Shown here: positions 37,000 through 47,661 of the stretch, one piece after another
Numbering within the stretch: the first letter of the stretch is position 1
How the letters are laid out: every line of letters starts with the position of its first letter
Source: Dechloromonas denitrificans
GTDB lineage: Bacteria > Pseudomonadota > Gammaproteobacteria > Burkholderiales > Rhodocyclaceae
Direction of reading: 5' to 3'
Length of the DNA stretch: 64,000 nucleotides
NCBI RefSeq assembly: GCF_020510685.1
Contig: NZ_CP075185.1
Coordinates: 3,100,001-3,164,000, forward strand
Notes under the pieces: generated by a model
The model's input: the letters and a program-made list of their open reading frames with translations, nothing else
What the model was told of the DNA's origin: nothing
Databases searched by the model: none
Program-made: the position numbers and the translations under genes

Positions 37000-38088
37000 T
37001 TAAAGCGCCTTCTCCAGCGCCTCCAGGAAGCGGGCGTTCTCCGGCTCCGAACCAATCGTCACGCGCAGCCAGTCAGGCAGGCCATAGCCGCCAATCGGGC
37101 GGACGATGACGCCCTGCTTGAGCAGCTTCTGGTTGATCGCCGCCGCATCCGCAATCTTGAAGGTAACGAAGTTGCCATGTGACGGGATATGTTCGAGCCC
37201 GAGACGCTTCAAGCCGGCCACCAGTTGCTCCATGCCGCGCCGGTTGAGTTCGTAGCTTTCGGCAACGAACAGGTGGTCATCGAGGGCTGCAACAGCCGCT
37301 GCGAGAGCCAGGTTGTTGACGTTGAACGGCTGGCGTATACGGTTCATCAGATCGGCAACCGCGACGGAAGCCAGCGCATAACCAACGCGCAAGCCGGCCA
37401 AACCGAAAATCTTCGAGAAGGTCCGGAGCACCACCAGATTCGGAAAATCATCGATCCAGCCCGCGGTATCGACGCGCTCGGCAGGCGGCAGATATTCGTT
37501 GTAGGCCTCGTCCAGGACAACTACTACGTCCGGCGGCACAGCTTCGAGGAAAGCGCGCAGTTCGGGATAAGGCAGAAAAGTGCCGGTTGGATTGTTCGGG
37601 TTGGCAATCCAGATGATGCGTGTATCCGGCCGGATGGCGGCACGCATTGCGTCCAGATCATGGCCGTAATTCTTGGCGGGCGTCGAAATCAACTCGGCGC
37701 CGGTCGACAGCGTGGCCAGCGGGTACACCGCGAAGGCATACTGGGCGAAAACAGCCGAGCGACCGGGTGCCAAAAAGACGCGGGCAATCAGATCGAGCAC
37801 GTCGTTCGAACCGTTGCCGAGGACCACTTGATTCTGGGCCACGCCAGTCCGCTCGGCGACGGCGCGAATCAAGTCGAACTGGTCCGGATAGCGCTCGATA
37901 CCGCCGATCGCCGCCTCGACGGCCCTCTTCGCCTTCGGGCTCATGCCCAGCGGATTCTCATTGGAGGCCAGCTTAACGATCCTCTCGACCGGAATGCCCA
38001 TTTCGCGGGCCAGTTCGGTGATCGGCTTGCCCGGTTGATAGGGCGAAATGGCGCGCACGTAGGACAGTGCTTGCTCGACAGGGCTCAT
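37000..38088 (-). CDS. hisC: Histidinol-phosphate aminotransferase
   Basis: 362 aa type I aminotransferase; in this gene string it may also serve aromatic amino-acid transamination. LASNENPLGMSPKA near the N-terminus, WIANPNNPTG, VLDEAYNEYL and the PLP Lys in RTFSKIFGLAGLRVGYA are clear. It follows pheA by 9 bp. Confidence 0.93.
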   Translation of the reverse strand: MSPVEQALSYVRAISPYQPGKPITELAREMGIPVERIVKLASNENPLGMSPKAKRAVEAAIGGIERYPDQFDLIRAVAERTGVAQNQVVLGNGSNDVLDLIARVFLAPGRSAVFAQYAFAVYPLATLSTGAELISTPAKNYGHDLDAMRAAIRPDTRIIWIANPNNPTGTFLPYPELRAFLEAVPPDVVVVLDEAYNEYLPPAERVDTAGWIDDFPNLVVLRTFSKIFGLAGLRVGYALASVAVADLMNRIRQPFNVNNLALAAAVAALDDHLFVAESYELNRRGMEQLVAGLKRLGLEHIPSHGNFVTFKIADAAAINQKLLKQGVIVRPIGGYGLPDWLRVTIGSEPENARFLEALEKAL

Positions 38089-38097
38089 CGCAATTCC

Positions 38098-39189
38098 TTA
38101 GTAAACAGCAGCCGGGTAGGACCCGAGAATTTTCAGATAGGCGGCATGGCCGGCCAATTCGTCGAGGGCCGCCTTGATCGCCGGCTCGTCGCGGTGACCT
38201 TCGATATCGACGTAGAAGACGTATTGCCACAGGGCGTTGCGCGCCGGCCGGGATTCCAGCCGGGACATCGAGACGCCGGCATGCGACAGGGGCAGCAACA
38301 ACTCGTGCAGGGCGCCGGTACGATTCGGCGCCGACATGACCAGCGAGGTTTTGTCGCGGCCGGACGGGCCGGCATCGTGCTTGCCGAGAACCAGAAAACG
38401 CGTCGTGTTGTTCGGCTCGTCCTCGATATTCTCGACCAGCTTGGGCAGCTTGAAGCGCTCGGCTGCCGCTACGCCGGCGATCGCCGCAACGCCCGGCTCG
38501 TCTGCCGCCATCTGCGCGGCCAGCGAGTTGCTGGCCACCGAAATACGCGGGATGCCGGGCAGGTTGTGATTCAGCCATTCGTGGCACTGGGCCAGGGACT
38601 GGGCATGCGAATAAACCTTGCTGATCTTGCCCAGATCGCTTTCGTTGGACAGCAGGTTCTGGTGGATGCGCAGCACCACTTCGCCGCATATTTTCAGTTG
38701 GGTGCCGAGCAGCAGGTCCATGGTCCGACCGACTGCGCCTTCGGTCGAGTTCTCCACCGGTACCACGGCATAGTGGGCGTGACCCGATTCGACTTCGCGG
38801 AAGACATCGTCAATCGACGATTGCGGCAACAGGCGCGCGGCATGCCCGAAATGCTTGGTCGCCGCACTGCCGGTAAAGGAGCCGAGCGGGCCGAGAAAAG
38901 AGATGCCGAGCGGCTCTTCCAGCGACAGGCAGGCCGACATCACCTCGCGGAAGAAGAAAGTGATGTTTTCCCCGGGCAACGGGCCGGGATTGCTCTCCTG
39001 CAAGCGGCGCAGCACCTGCGCCTCACGCTCCGGACGGTAGATATGGCCGGCTTCGCCGTGTTCCGCCTTGATCTCGCCGACCTTCTGGGCGCAGCGCGCC
39101 CGGGCATTCAACAGGCGGAGCAGTTCGGCATCGATGCCGTCGATTTCGGCACGGACGCCGGCCAGGGCCTTTTGCAGATCGTCGCTCAT
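38098..39189 (-). CDS. pheA: Chorismate mutase / prephenate dehydratase (P-protein)
   Basis: 363 aa, three parts: an AroQ chorismate mutase (about 1-90, IDGIDAELLRLLNARARCAQKVGEIK), prephenate dehydratase (about 95-275, FLGPLGSFTGSAA, VPVENSTEGAVGRTMD, DKTSLVMS junction) and a C-terminal ACT domain (ALHELLLPLSHAGVSMSRLESRPA) for phenylalanine feedback. Standard order and spacing after serC. Confidence 0.95.
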   Translation of the reverse strand: MSDDLQKALAGVRAEIDGIDAELLRLLNARARCAQKVGEIKAEHGEAGHIYRPEREAQVLRRLQESNPGPLPGENITFFFREVMSACLSLEEPLGISFLGPLGSFTGSAATKHFGHAARLLPQSSIDDVFREVESGHAHYAVVPVENSTEGAVGRTMDLLLGTQLKICGEVVLRIHQNLLSNESDLGKISKVYSHAQSLAQCHEWLNHNLPGIPRISVASNSLAAQMAADEPGVAAIAGVAAAERFKLPKLVENIEDEPNNTTRFLVLGKHDAGPSGRDKTSLVMSAPNRTGALHELLLPLSHAGVSMSRLESRPARNALWQYVFYVDIEGHRDEPAIKAALDELAGHAAYLKILGSYPAAVY

Positions 39190-39195
39190 CGCTAC

Positions 39196-40284
39196 TTACC
39201 CGTTGCGTTTGGCGAAATCGTTCATGAAATCGACCAGGACCTGCACGCCTTCCAGCGAAACGGCGTTGTAGATCGAGGCCCGCATGCCGCCAACCGACTT
39301 GTGGCCCTTCAGCGAAACCAGCCCGGCCGCCTTCGATTCGGCGAGGAAGGCAGCATCGAGTTCGGCATCGGCCAGCGTGAAGGGCACATTCATCCGCGAG
39401 CGGCAGTCGGGATCGACCGGGTTATGGTAGAAACCGCCGGACTCGTCGATACAGCCATACAAGATGCGGGCTTTTTCGGCGTTCACCGCCGCAATGCCCG
39501 GCATGCCGCCCTGCCGCTTCAGCCACTGGAACACCAGGCCGGCAATATAGATCCCGTAGGTCGGCGGCGTATTCAGCATCGAGCCGTTTTCCGCCATCAC
39601 TGCGTAGTCCATCACCGTCGGGATGGTCAACGGCGCCATGCCGAGCAGTTCTTCGCGCATGACGACCAGCGTCAGACCGGACGGGCCGATATTCTTCTGC
39701 GCACCAGCGTAGATCAGGCCGAATTTCTCGACATTGACCGGCCGCGACAGGATATGCGAGGACATGTCGGCAACCAGCGGCACGCCGGTATCGGCGATGC
39801 GCTCGGCGGGAATCTCGACGCCATGGATGGTTTCATTGGTGCAGACGTGCAGGTAGGCGGCGAAGGGATCGAGCTTGATCTCCTCGGCCGTCGGCAGACC
39901 GGTAAAACCGCTGCTCTCGGTCGTCGCCGCACAGCGCACCGTGCCGATGCGCTGCGCTTCCTTGAAGGCCTTCTTCGACCATGAACCGGTCACGATATAG
40001 TCGGCCGAACGTCCGGCCAGCAGGTTCATCGGGATCTGGGCGAACTGCTGCGTCGCGCCGCCCTGCAGGAAGAGCACCTTGTAATTGGCGGGAATACCCA
40101 GCAAGTCGCGCAGGTCGGCTTCGGCCTGCTCGAGGATACCGGTGAATTCCTTGCCGCGATGGCTCATTTCCATGACGCTGCAACCCGCGCCATGCCAATC
40201 GAGCAATTCGGCCTGCGCCTGCCGCAGCACTTCTTCCGGCAGCGCGGCAGGGCCGGCGCTGAAATTCCAGACCCGACTCATCAT
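39196..40284 (-). CDS. serC: Phosphoserine aminotransferase
   Basis: 362 aa. [18 protein letters not shown] at the start, [28 protein letters not shown], the PLP Lys in [13 protein letters not shown] and NVPFTLAD near the end define SerC. Transaminates 3-phosphohydroxypyruvate for serine and also the PLP pathway intermediate. The ATG overlaps the gyrA stop by 4 bp. Confidence 0.96.
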   Translation of the reverse strand: MMSRVWNFSAGPAALPEEVLRQAQAELLDWHGAGCSVMEMSHRGKEFTGILEQAEADLRDLLGIPANYKVLFLQGGATQQFAQIPMNLLAGRSADYIVTGSWSKKAFKEAQRIGTVRCAATTESSGFTGLPTAEEIKLDPFAAYLHVCTNETIHGVEIPAERIADTGVPLVADMSSHILSRPVNVEKFGLIYAGAQKNIGPSGLTLVVMREELLGMAPLTIPTVMDYAVMAENGSMLNTPPTYGIYIAGLVFQWLKRQGGMPGIAAVNAEKARILYGCIDESGGFYHNPVDPDCRSRMNVPFTLADAELDAAFLAESKAAGLVSLKGHKSVGGMRASIYNAVSLEGVQVLVDFMNDFAKRNG

Positions 40285-42926
40285 TCCTCCCCGGCGGCCT
40301 CGCCGGCCGCTTCGCCATTACCCTCGACGCTGTCGGAACCTGCCGCATCGCCGTTGGCTTCAATGTTTTCCGCTTCACCGTCAACTTCGCCGACGGACTC
40401 GACAACCTTTTCCAGACCTGCCAGCTTTTCGCCGGCATCGAGCGAAATCAGCGTGACGCCCTGGGTCGCCCGGCCCATGCCGCGAATCTCGGCAACCCGG
40501 GTGCGAATCAGCACGCCACCGGTAGTGATCAGCATGATCTCGTCTTCGTCGTTAACCAGCTTGGCGCCAACCACGATGCCGTTACGCTCGCTGTCGGCAA
40601 TGGCGCGCACACCCTGGGTGCCGCGTCCGGAATGGCGAAAATCGGCCAGCACGGTGCGCTTGCCGTAACCGTTCTCGGTCGCGACCAGCACGGTCTGTTG
40701 ATCGCTTTCGGCGACCAGCAGCGAAATCACCGACTGCCCGGCCTGCAGTTTCATACCACGTACCCCACGGGCGCCACGGCCCATCGGGCGGACATCTTCC
40801 TCGTCGAACCAGACAGCCTTGCCGGCATTCGAAACGAGCACGATATCGCTGCTGCCGGAGGTCAGTTCGACGCCGATCAGGTAATCGCCTTCGTCCAGCG
40901 CCACGGCGATGATGCCGGCCTTGCGCGGGTTGGAGTAATCGGACAGCGGCGTCTTCTTGACCGTACCCATCACAGTGGCCATGAAGACGTATTGGTCGTC
41001 GGAGAATTCCTTGACCGGCAGTACGGCATTGATCCGCTCACCCTCTTCCAGCGGGAAGAGATTGACGATCGGCTTGCCGCGGCTGTTGCGACTGCCCTGC
41101 GGCGCTTCATAGACCTTGAGCCAGTAGCAGCGGCCACGGTTCGAGAAACACAGGATGTAATCGTGGGTATTGGCAACGAACAGGTGATCGACGAAATCCT
41201 CGTCCTTGATCGCCGCCGCCTGCTTGCCGCGACCGCCCCGGCGCTGGGCGCGGTAATCGGCCAGCGGCTGGGCCTTGACGTAGCCACCATGGGACAGCGT
41301 CACCACCATGTCCTGCGGCGTAATGAAGTCCTCGATACCCAGTTCCTGCGTATGCAACACAATCTCGGAGCGGCGCTCGTCGCCGAACTGCTCACGAACT
41401 GCCGTCAGTTCGGTAACGATGATTTCGGTGATGCGGGCCGGCTTGGCCAGGATGTCGAGCAGATCGAGGATCTTGGCCATCACATCCTTGTACTCGCTGA
41501 CGATCTTGTCCTGCTCCAGCCCGGTCAGGCGCTGCAGGCGCAGCTCGAGAATGGCCTGGGCCTGGGCATCGGAGAGGCGGTAGCCTTGTTCCGAGAGACC
41601 GAACTCCGGGGCCAGACCGTCCGGACGCGAGGCATCCGACGAGGCACGCACCAGCATCTCCTCGACCACGGCACTGCGCCACTGACGGCCCATCAGGCCA
41701 ACCTTGGCATCGGCCGGGGTCGGCGCCGCCTTGATCAGGGCGATGATTTCATCGACATTGGACAACGCGACGGCCAGACCTTCGAGGATGTGACCCCGTT
41801 CGCGCGCCTTGCGCAACTCGAACACGGTACGCCGCGTCACCACTTCGCGGCGATGCGACAGGAAGCATTCGAGCATCTGCTTCAGGTTGAGCAGACGGGG
41901 CTGGCCGTCGACCAGCGCCACCATGTTCATGCCGAAGGTGTCCTGCAACTGCGTCTGCTTGTACAGGTTATTGAGGATGACCTCGCCGACTTCGCCGCGC
42001 TTCAGTTCGATGACGACGCGCATGCCCGATTTGTCGGACTCATCGCGGATATCGGAGATACCCTCGATTTTCTTCTCATTGACCAGCTCGGCGATCTTTT
42101 CGATCAGCGACTTCTTGTTAACTTGGTAGGGGATCTCGTCGACGATCAGCGCCTGACGGCCATTGCCCTTTTCCATGTCCTCAAAGTGCGTACGCGCCCG
42201 CATGATGACGCGGCCGCGGCCGGTCCGGTAGCCTTCGCGGACGCCCATGACGCCGTAAATCAGCGCTGCCGTCGGGAAGTCCGGCGCCGGGATGTACTCG
42301 ATCAAATCATCGATGCTGATCGCCGGATTTTCGAGCAGGGCCAGACAACCGGCGACCACCTCGTTCAGGTTGTGCGGCGGAATATTGGTCGCCATGCCAA
42401 CCGCGATACCGGAGGAACCGTTGATCAGCAGATTGGGGATACGCGCCGGCATGACCAGCGGCTCGTGCTCGGAACCGTCGTAGTTCGGCCCGAAATCGAC
42501 CGTTTCCTTGTCCAGGTCTTCGAGCAACTGGTGGCCGATCTTGGCCATGCGCACTTCGGTGTAACGCATCGCCGCTGCGCTGTCGCCATCGACCGAACCG
42601 AAGTTACCCTGACCATCGACCAGCATGTAGCGCAGCGAGAAATCCTGCGCCATCCGGACGATCGTTTCATAGACCGCGGAGTCGCCGTGCGGGTGGTACT
42701 TACCGATCACATCGCCGACGATACGGGCCGATTTCTTGTAAGCCTTGTTCCAGTCGTTATTCAGCTCGTGCATTGCGAACAATACGCGGCGATGCACCGG
42801 CTTCAGGCCGTCGCGCGCGTCGGGCAGGGCCCGGCCGACGATCACGCTCATCGCGTAATCAAGATAGGAACGCCGCATCTCGTCTTCGAGGCTGATCGGC
42901 AGTGTTTCTTTGGCGAATTGATCCAT
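40281..42926 (-). CDS. gyrA: DNA gyrase subunit A
   Basis: 881 aa. Breakage-reunion domain with [13 protein letters not shown] (Ser83 and Glu87 in E. coli-equivalent numbering) and the active-site Tyr in AMRYTEVRM (about 122), followed by the tower/coiled-coil and the C-terminal beta-pinwheel, whose GyrA box reads RRGGRGK. It ends in a long acidic, Ala/Gly/Glu-rich tail. Position 87 is Glu rather than the more common Asp. First gene of the minus-strand string; a 96-bp divergent region separates it from the deaminase gene. Confidence 0.97.
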   Translation of the reverse strand: MDQFAKETLPISLEDEMRRSYLDYAMSVIVGRALPDARDGLKPVHRRVLFAMHELNNDWNKAYKKSARIVGDVIGKYHPHGDSAVYETIVRMAQDFSLRYMLVDGQGNFGSVDGDSAAAMRYTEVRMAKIGHQLLEDLDKETVDFGPNYDGSEHEPLVMPARIPNLLINGSSGIAVGMATNIPPHNLNEVVAGCLALLENPAISIDDLIEYIPAPDFPTAALIYGVMGVREGYRTGRGRVIMRARTHFEDMEKGNGRQALIVDEIPYQVNKKSLIEKIAELVNEKKIEGISDIRDESDKSGMRVVIELKRGEVGEVILNNLYKQTQLQDTFGMNMVALVDGQPRLLNLKQMLECFLSHRREVVTRRTVFELRKARERGHILEGLAVALSNVDEIIALIKAAPTPADAKVGLMGRQWRSAVVEEMLVRASSDASRPDGLAPEFGLSEQGYRLSDAQAQAILELRLQRLTGLEQDKIVSEYKDVMAKILDLLDILAKPARITEIIVTELTAVREQFGDERRSEIVLHTQELGIEDFITPQDMVVTLSHGGYVKAQPLADYRAQRRGGRGKQAAAIKDEDFVDHLFVANTHDYILCFSNRGRCYWLKVYEAPQGSRNSRGKPIVNLFPLEEGERINAVLPVKEFSDDQYVFMATVMGTVKKTPLSDYSNPRKAGIIAVALDEGDYLIGVELTSGSSDIVLVSNAGKAVWFDEEDVRPMGRGARGVRGMKLQAGQSVISLLVAESDQQTVLVATENGYGKRTVLADFRHSGRGTQGVRAIADSERNGIVVGAKLVNDEDEIMLITTGGVLIRTRVAEIRGMGRATQGVTLISLDAGEKLAGLEKVVESVGEVDGEAENIEANGDAAGSDSVEGNGEAAGEAAGEE

Positions 42927-43022
42927 GTCTCACATTCGCACCGCTTGCGCGATGCCTGATTGGTTGAATTGAGCGTAATTTGCTATTTTAACACGCCACC
43001 ATCACCGGATAGACGCCGTTTC

Positions 43023-44357
43023 ATGACATCAAAACCCGAAGATATCGACCTTCTGATCGAAGCCCGCTGGATCGCTGCAGTCGACCCCGACGTGGTGCTG
43101 AAAAACCACGCCGTGGCCGTCCGCGACGGGAGAATTCTCGATGTCTTGCCAAGCAATCAGGCGCGTACGCGCTACCAGACAAAAGAGCGCGTCACACTGG
43201 ATGAACACATCCTGATTCCCGGCCTGGTCAATCTGCACACCCACGCCGCGATGACCCTGATGCGCGGACTGGCCGACGACCTGCCGCTGATGGAATGGCT
43301 GCAGAAACATATTTGGCCGGCCGAAGCCGAGCACCTGTCGGCACAATTTGTTCACGACGGCACCTGGCTCGCCTGCGCAGAAATGCTCAGGGGCGGCATC
43401 ACCTGTTTCAACGACATGTACTTCTATCCCGAGGCCGCGGCAGCAGCCGCCTCGCAACTCGGCATGCGCGCCATGCTCGGCATCACCACGCTGGAGTTCC
43501 CGACCCCCTACGCCAGCGACGCCGACGATTACATCAACAAAGGCCTGGCTGTTCGCGAAACCTGGCGCGACAACCCGCTGATCGGCTTCTGCCTGGCCCC
43601 CCATGCGCCCTACACCGTTTCCGATGCGACATTCGAACGGGTGCTGACCCTCTCCGAACAACTGAACCTGCCGATTCATTGCCACATTCACGAAACCCGC
43701 CACGAACTTGAGGAGAGCCAACAACTGCACCGGCAAACCCCGATCGAACGCCTGCATCGCCTGGGCTTGCTTGGCCCGGGCTTCATCGGCGTGCACGGTG
43801 TACACCTGACGGAAAGCGAACTCGAACTGATCGCCGCCACCGGCGGCCACATCGCCCACTGCCCGACCTCCAATCTGAAATTGGCGAGCGGCTTTGCGCC
43901 TGTGGTGCGAATGCGACAACTTGGCATCAACGTCGGCCTCGGCACCGATGGCGCAGCCAGCAACAACCGCCTCGATCTCTTCGGTGAAATGCGTCTGGCA
44001 TCACTGCTCGCCAAGGGAACCAGCGGCGATGCATCGGCACTGCCGGCCCGCGAAGTCTTGCGCATGGCGACCCTGAATGGCGCCATTGCGCTCGGCCTGG
44101 GCCATGAGATTGGCTCGATCACCCCGGGCAAGGCAGCCGACCTGTGCGCAGTGAGCCTGGGCGCCCTGGAAACCAAGCCCTGCTTCGACCCGGTGTCCCA
44201 CCTGGTGCATGTTGCCGGCCGAGAATCCGTCAGTCACGTCTGGGTTGCCGGAAAGTGTTGCGTAGACCACAAATGTTTAGCGAACAGCAAGCAAAATGAC
44301 TTGGATTCGGCAATTGCCCTATGGCAAAATAGGCTGGAATTCCGCTTGGAGCCGTAG
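43023..44357 (+). CDS. mtaD: TRZ/ATZ amidohydrolase, probable 5'-methylthioadenosine/adenosine deaminase
   Basis: 444 aa from the ATG at 43023. Metal site of the cyclic amidohydrolase barrel: PGLVNLHTHAAMTLMRG, HCHIHET, GVHGVHLTE and GLGTDGAASNN. In Pseudomonas aeruginosa the genes after gyrA are an MTA deaminase, ubiG and mupP, the same order as here apart from ompA, which favours MTA/adenosine deamination over chlorohydrolase activity. S-adenosylhomocysteine or other N6-aminopurines are alternative substrates. Confidence 0.82.
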   Translation: MTSKPEDIDLLIEARWIAAVDPDVVLKNHAVAVRDGRILDVLPSNQARTRYQTKERVTLDEHILIPGLVNLHTHAAMTLMRGLADDLPLMEWLQKHIWPAEAEHLSAQFVHDGTWLACAEMLRGGITCFNDMYFYPEAAAAAASQLGMRAMLGITTLEFPTPYASDADDYINKGLAVRETWRDNPLIGFCLAPHAPYTVSDATFERVLTLSEQLNLPIHCHIHETRHELEESQQLHRQTPIERLHRLGLLGPGFIGVHGVHLTESELELIAATGGHIAHCPTSNLKLASGFAPVVRMRQLGINVGLGTDGAASNNRLDLFGEMRLASLLAKGTSGDASALPAREVLRMATLNGAIALGLGHEIGSITPGKAADLCAVSLGALETKPCFDPVSHLVHVAGRESVSHVWVAGKCCVDHKCLANSKQNDLDSAIALWQNRLEFRLEP

Positions 44358-44413
44358 TTTCAAACTCTGGCGCGGGTTAAAAGTTTCCAAATTTTCTTCA
44401 ACGAGGGAAAACA

Positions 44414-45079
44414 ATGATCAAGAATATCGCCAAGAAATCACTGGTTCTGGCACTGCTGGCCGGTATCGGCTTCGGTGCCGCTGTTGCACAAGCACAAGAG
44501 CGCGTTTATGTCATCGACCAGCGCGATGTCGTCGCCAAGAGCGGCTTCGGCCTGTGCTGGCGTACCGGCTACTGGACCCCGGCTGCCGCTGCCAAGGACG
44601 CCGCCGGTTGCGAATGCGACAAGGACCTGCTGCCGAAGGAAGCCTGCGAACCGAAGACCAGCGCTGCAACCGGCGCCGCTCCGGCGAAGACCGGCATCGT
44701 TGGCGAAAAGGTAACCGTCGCCGCTGACGCCCTGTTCGACTTCAACAAGGCTGTGCTGCGTCCGGAAGGCAAGGCCAAGCTCGACGAACTGGTCTCCAAG
44801 GCCAAGGCGATCAAGCTCGAAGTGATCCTGGCCGTCGGCCATACCGACCGTATCGGTGGCGACGCCTACAACCAGAAGCTGTCCGAGAAGCGCGCTGCCG
44901 CGGTCAAGGAATACCTGGTTGCCAAGGGTATCGAAGCCAACCGTGTTTACACCGAAGGCAAGGGCGAAAAGCAACCGGTCACCGGCAACAAGTGCAAGGG
45001 CGAGAAGAAGTCCAAGGCGCTGATCGATTGCCTGCAACCGGATCGTCGCGTTGATATCGAAGTCATCGGCACCAAGTAA
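44414..45079 (+). CDS. OmpA family outer-membrane protein
   Basis: 221 aa. A signal peptide (residues 1-27, AVAQA cleavage site) leads into a short Cys-containing linker (GLCWRTGYW, GCECDKDLLPKEAC) and a C-terminal OmpA peptidoglycan-binding domain (DALFDFNKAVLRPEGKAKLDEL, GHTDRIGGDAYNQKLSEKRA, DRRVDIEV). No beta-barrel is present, so it is a small periplasmic/outer-membrane-associated anchor. A GAGGGA ribosome site precedes the ATG and a strong terminator follows, indicating a monocistronic, well-expressed gene. Confidence 0.9.
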   Translation: MIKNIAKKSLVLALLAGIGFGAAVAQAQERVYVIDQRDVVAKSGFGLCWRTGYWTPAAAAKDAAGCECDKDLLPKEACEPKTSAATGAAPAKTGIVGEKVTVAADALFDFNKAVLRPEGKAKLDELVSKAKAIKLEVILAVGHTDRIGGDAYNQKLSEKRAAAVKEYLVAKGIEANRVYTEGKGEKQPVTGNKCKGEKKSKALIDCLQPDRRVDIEVIGTK

Positions 45080-45100
45080 TTCGCCGACGCTTCAACGAAA

Positions 45101-45129
45101 AGCCCTGCTTCGGCAGGGCTTTTTCTTTT
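45101..45129 (+). terminator. Rho-independent terminator after ompA-family gene
   Basis: Perfect 8-bp stem AGCCCTGC / GCAGGGCT with a UUCG tetraloop (45101-45120), followed by TTTTTCTTTT. Lies 21 bp past the stop and before ubiG. Confidence 0.9.
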
Positions 45130-45151
45130 CCTTTCCGAATTGATACAGACC

Positions 45152-45850
45152 ATGCTCAACGCCGACCCTGCCGAACTGGAAAAATTTGGTGATCTCGCCC
45201 ATCGCTGGTGGGATCCAAGCAGCGAATTCAAACCGCTGCATGACATCAACCCGCTACGCCTCGACTGGATCGATCGCCATGTCGGACTGGCCGGCAAGCG
45301 CGTGCTCGACGTTGGCTGCGGTGGCGGCCTGCTGTCGGAAGGGATGGCGGTGCGCGGCGCCGACGTAACCGGCATCGATCTGTCGGAAAAACCGCTCGGC
45401 GTTGCCAAACTGCACTTGCTGGAAAGCGGCCAGAAGGTCGATTACCGCAAGATTGCAGCCGAACAGCTGGCCGATGAAATGCCAGGGACTTTTGACGCCG
45501 TGACCTGCCTGGAAATGCTCGAACACGTGCCGAATCCGTCGAGCATCGTCAGCGCCTGCGCCCGGCTGGTCAAACCCGGCGGCCAGGTGTTCTTCTCGAC
45601 GCTGAATCGCAACCCGAAATCCTACCTGTTCGCCGTGGTCGGCGCCGAATACGTACTGAAGATGCTGCCCAAGGGCACGCACGACTACGCCAAGTTCATC
45701 AAGCCGTCCGAACTCGCCCGCTGGGCGAAAATGGCCGGCCTGGAACCGGAAGAAGTGATCGGCATGAGCTACAACCTGCTCAGTCAGCGCTACACGCTTG
45801 GCCAGGACAGCAGTGTCAATTACCTGATGCGCACAACCCGAAATGTATGA
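45152..45850 (+). CDS. ubiG: Ubiquinone biosynthesis O-methyltransferase
   Basis: 232 aa from the ATG at 45152 (an in-frame TTG at 45142-region is less likely). [23 protein letters not shown] is the UbiG hallmark, then [15 protein letters not shown] (SAM motif I), [21 protein letters not shown] and [18 protein letters not shown]. Methylates two hydroxyl groups in ubiquinone synthesis at the inner membrane. It overlaps the next gene by 8 bp. Confidence 0.95.
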   Translation: MLNADPAELEKFGDLAHRWWDPSSEFKPLHDINPLRLDWIDRHVGLAGKRVLDVGCGGGLLSEGMAVRGADVTGIDLSEKPLGVAKLHLLESGQKVDYRKIAAEQLADEMPGTFDAVTCLEMLEHVPNPSSIVSACARLVKPGGQVFFSTLNRNPKSYLFAVVGAEYVLKMLPKGTHDYAKFIKPSELARWAKMAGLEPEEVIGMSYNLLSQRYTLGQDSSVNYLMRTTRNV

Positions 45851-46511
45851 AGCCGTTCTTTTCGACCTTGACGGAACGCTAGCCGACACCGCGCCGGATC
45901 TCGGCGGCACGGTCAACGTCCTGCTACGCGAAGAAGGCCGGCCGCAACAGCCGCTGGAAACGCTCCGGCCGTGGGTCTCGCAAGGGGTGCGCGGGCTGCT
46001 CCAGGCCGGCTTTGGCATCGACAGCGCAGATCCGGACTACGAACGGCTGACGCAGCGTTTTCTCGATGTTTATGCCATGCGGCTGTGCGCCGAAACCCGC
46101 CTGTTCGATGGCGTTCCGGAATTGCTCGATGCGCTGGAAAGCATGGGGCTTGGCTGGGGCATCGTGACCAACAAGCGGATGCGCTTTACCGATCCGCTGG
46201 TCGAGTTGCTGGATCTGGCCCAGCGCACGCCATGCGTCGTCAGCGGCGATACGACAGCGGCAGCCAAGCCTTCGCCGTTGCCGGTGTTGCATGCCTGCAC
46301 GCTGCTGCGCTGCGCCCCCGAGCGGACGCTGTATGTCGGCGACGACCGGCGCGATATCGAGGCCGGCCGTGCCGCCGGCTGCCTGACCGTCGCCGTATCC
46401 TACGGCTACCTCGGCGACAGCGGCCCGCTGGACACCTGGGGAGCCGATCTGATCATCGACCACCCGGCCGAACTGACGGCCTTTCTCGCTAGCCGAGTCG
46501 GGCCGAAATAA
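45843..46511 (+). CDS. HAD phosphatase: phosphoglycolate phosphatase / MupP-type
   Basis: 222 aa HAD subfamily [16 protein letters not shown] supplies the nucleophilic Asp pair, VTNKRMRF the second motif, and [15 protein letters not shown] the metal-binding end. The ubiG-adjacent position mirrors Pseudomonas mupP (N-acetylmuramic acid 6-phosphate phosphatase in cell-wall recycling), while Gph (2-phosphoglycolate) is the common annotation. Sequence alone does not decide. Confidence 0.85.
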   Translation: MYEAVLFDLDGTLADTAPDLGGTVNVLLREEGRPQQPLETLRPWVSQGVRGLLQAGFGIDSADPDYERLTQRFLDVYAMRLCAETRLFDGVPELLDALESMGLGWGIVTNKRMRFTDPLVELLDLAQRTPCVVSGDTTAAAKPSPLPVLHACTLLRCAPERTLYVGDDRRDIEAGRAAGCLTVAVSYGYLGDSGPLDTWGADLIIDHPAELTAFLASRVGPK

Positions 46512-47661
46512 GCAGATTGCGGGGCGTCAGCCGGCGCTCGCAAAAACTGCCGATATCCACCGCATAGCCGCGCTCTTCGAGGAATACGCCAAGATCGAGG
46601 CCCAGCCAGATTTCCAGGGCACGGCGAAAGGCATGGCGGACAATCGACAGCCGCATCACTTCCCGCTGCCGCTGCCAGCCCGCCGCCTCGAACGCCGCGA
46701 CTTTCCCTGCGGCAAGTGCCGGCAAGCCTTCGCGGCAATTCATCCGGGCCAGGAAATCGGCAAAGCGGCCACGCACCCACGATTCGGGAACCGGTTTGAA
46801 ACTCTTGTAGGTATCGCCGCTCACCGTCCGCCGGTAGCTATCGAAACCAAGCTTCCAGGCGATCGCCCGGTCACGCTGGCGCGTTTCGCGGGGCGCCGCG
46901 GTGACCGACTCAGTGACGGCCAGGCGGGTATCGTCGCGCTGCAGGACAAGCCGGAGCCCACTCGAAAGCGGTTGATAGCGTTCCGCCACACCCCGGTAGT
47001 AGCAGCAGGGCGCGATATCGAAACGTGCTACCTGCGCCTTGGCCCCCTGCGTGATCAGCCGCCGGTGCAAATCGCCGCAGGCATGCAGCGCAACGGCGTG
47101 CTGGCCGGCTACTGGCACGTTTGCGGTGATCAGGGCGTCGGCCACGACAAATTCGTGCGCAAACCCTCCCCGCCGGGCCAGCGCGTCACCATCACTACAC
47201 AGCACCGGGTCGATCTCCAGCGTCTGTACCGGCATCTGCCACTGCTGCGCCAGCAAGCGCCCGAGATGCCCCTTGCCACCACACCAGTCGAGTACCGGCC
47301 GGCCACAACAGCGGGCGGCGGCGGCAAAAGCTTCGATCTGCTGCAGCTTGCGTCCGGGAATTTCGCGAGCCCAATGCGGGCCGTAGTCGGTCAGAGCGGC
47401 GCCCGGCCGCGCCGGCACGTCGACCAGCGCAGCCAGGGCCGCCACCTCGGGCAGATGGCGGGCGAGCAGGGTCAGCGCCGCCGCGCCATCATCGTTCAGG
47501 TGCACGACGGCTTCGTCGGACAGGGCGAGCAGTTCGGCAGTCAAAGCCGGCCACTGCCGGCACCACGCCGGACGGATTTCGCGAAAGGGCTGGGGGTGCC
47601 AGAGCGCATGAAAATTCAGCAACAAGGCATCAAGTTGGCGCTGCCGGTCGAGCAGCCTCAC
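46489..47661 (-). CDS. Predicted SAM-dependent methyltransferase (Methyltransf_32-like)
   Basis: 390 aa. A helical N-terminal region is followed by LDWCGGKGHLGRLLA (SAM motif), LEIDPVLCSDG, ALHACGDLHRRLI and FDIAPCCYYRG. The CGGKGHLG and HACGD pattern matches a family often annotated as methyltransferase with rRNA or small-molecule targets not established. It converges on the phosphatase gene (23-bp overlap of 3' ends) and its ATG overlaps the stop of the upstream lipoprotein gene by 4 bp. Confidence 0.7.
   Translation of the reverse strand: MRLLDRQRQLDALLLNFHALWHPQPFREIRPAWCRQWPALTAELLALSDEAVVHLNDDGAAALTLLARHLPEVAALAALVDVPARPGAALTDYGPHWAREIPGRKLQQIEAFAAAARCCGRPVLDWCGGKGHLGRLLAQQWQMPVQTLEIDPVLCSDGDALARRGGFAHEFVVADALITANVPVAGQHAVALHACGDLHRRLITQGAKAQVARFDIAPCCYYRGVAERYQPLSSGLRLVLQRDDTRLAVTESVTAAPRETRQRDRAIAWKLGFDSYRRTVSGDTYKSFKPVPESWVRGRFADFLARMNCREGLPALAAGKVAAFEAAGWQRQREVMRLSIVRHAFRRALEIWLGLDLGVFLEERGYAVDIGSFCERRLTPRNLLISARLG

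Noticed and set aside
37189..39984. Very long open frame on the plus strand (about 930 codons)
   Set aside because: It lies wholly antisense to hisC, pheA and serC, which are unmistakable; the long frame is a by-product of GC-rich codon usage.
40632..42959. 775-codon open frame on the plus strand
   Set aside because: Antisense shadow of gyrA with no recognisable domain.
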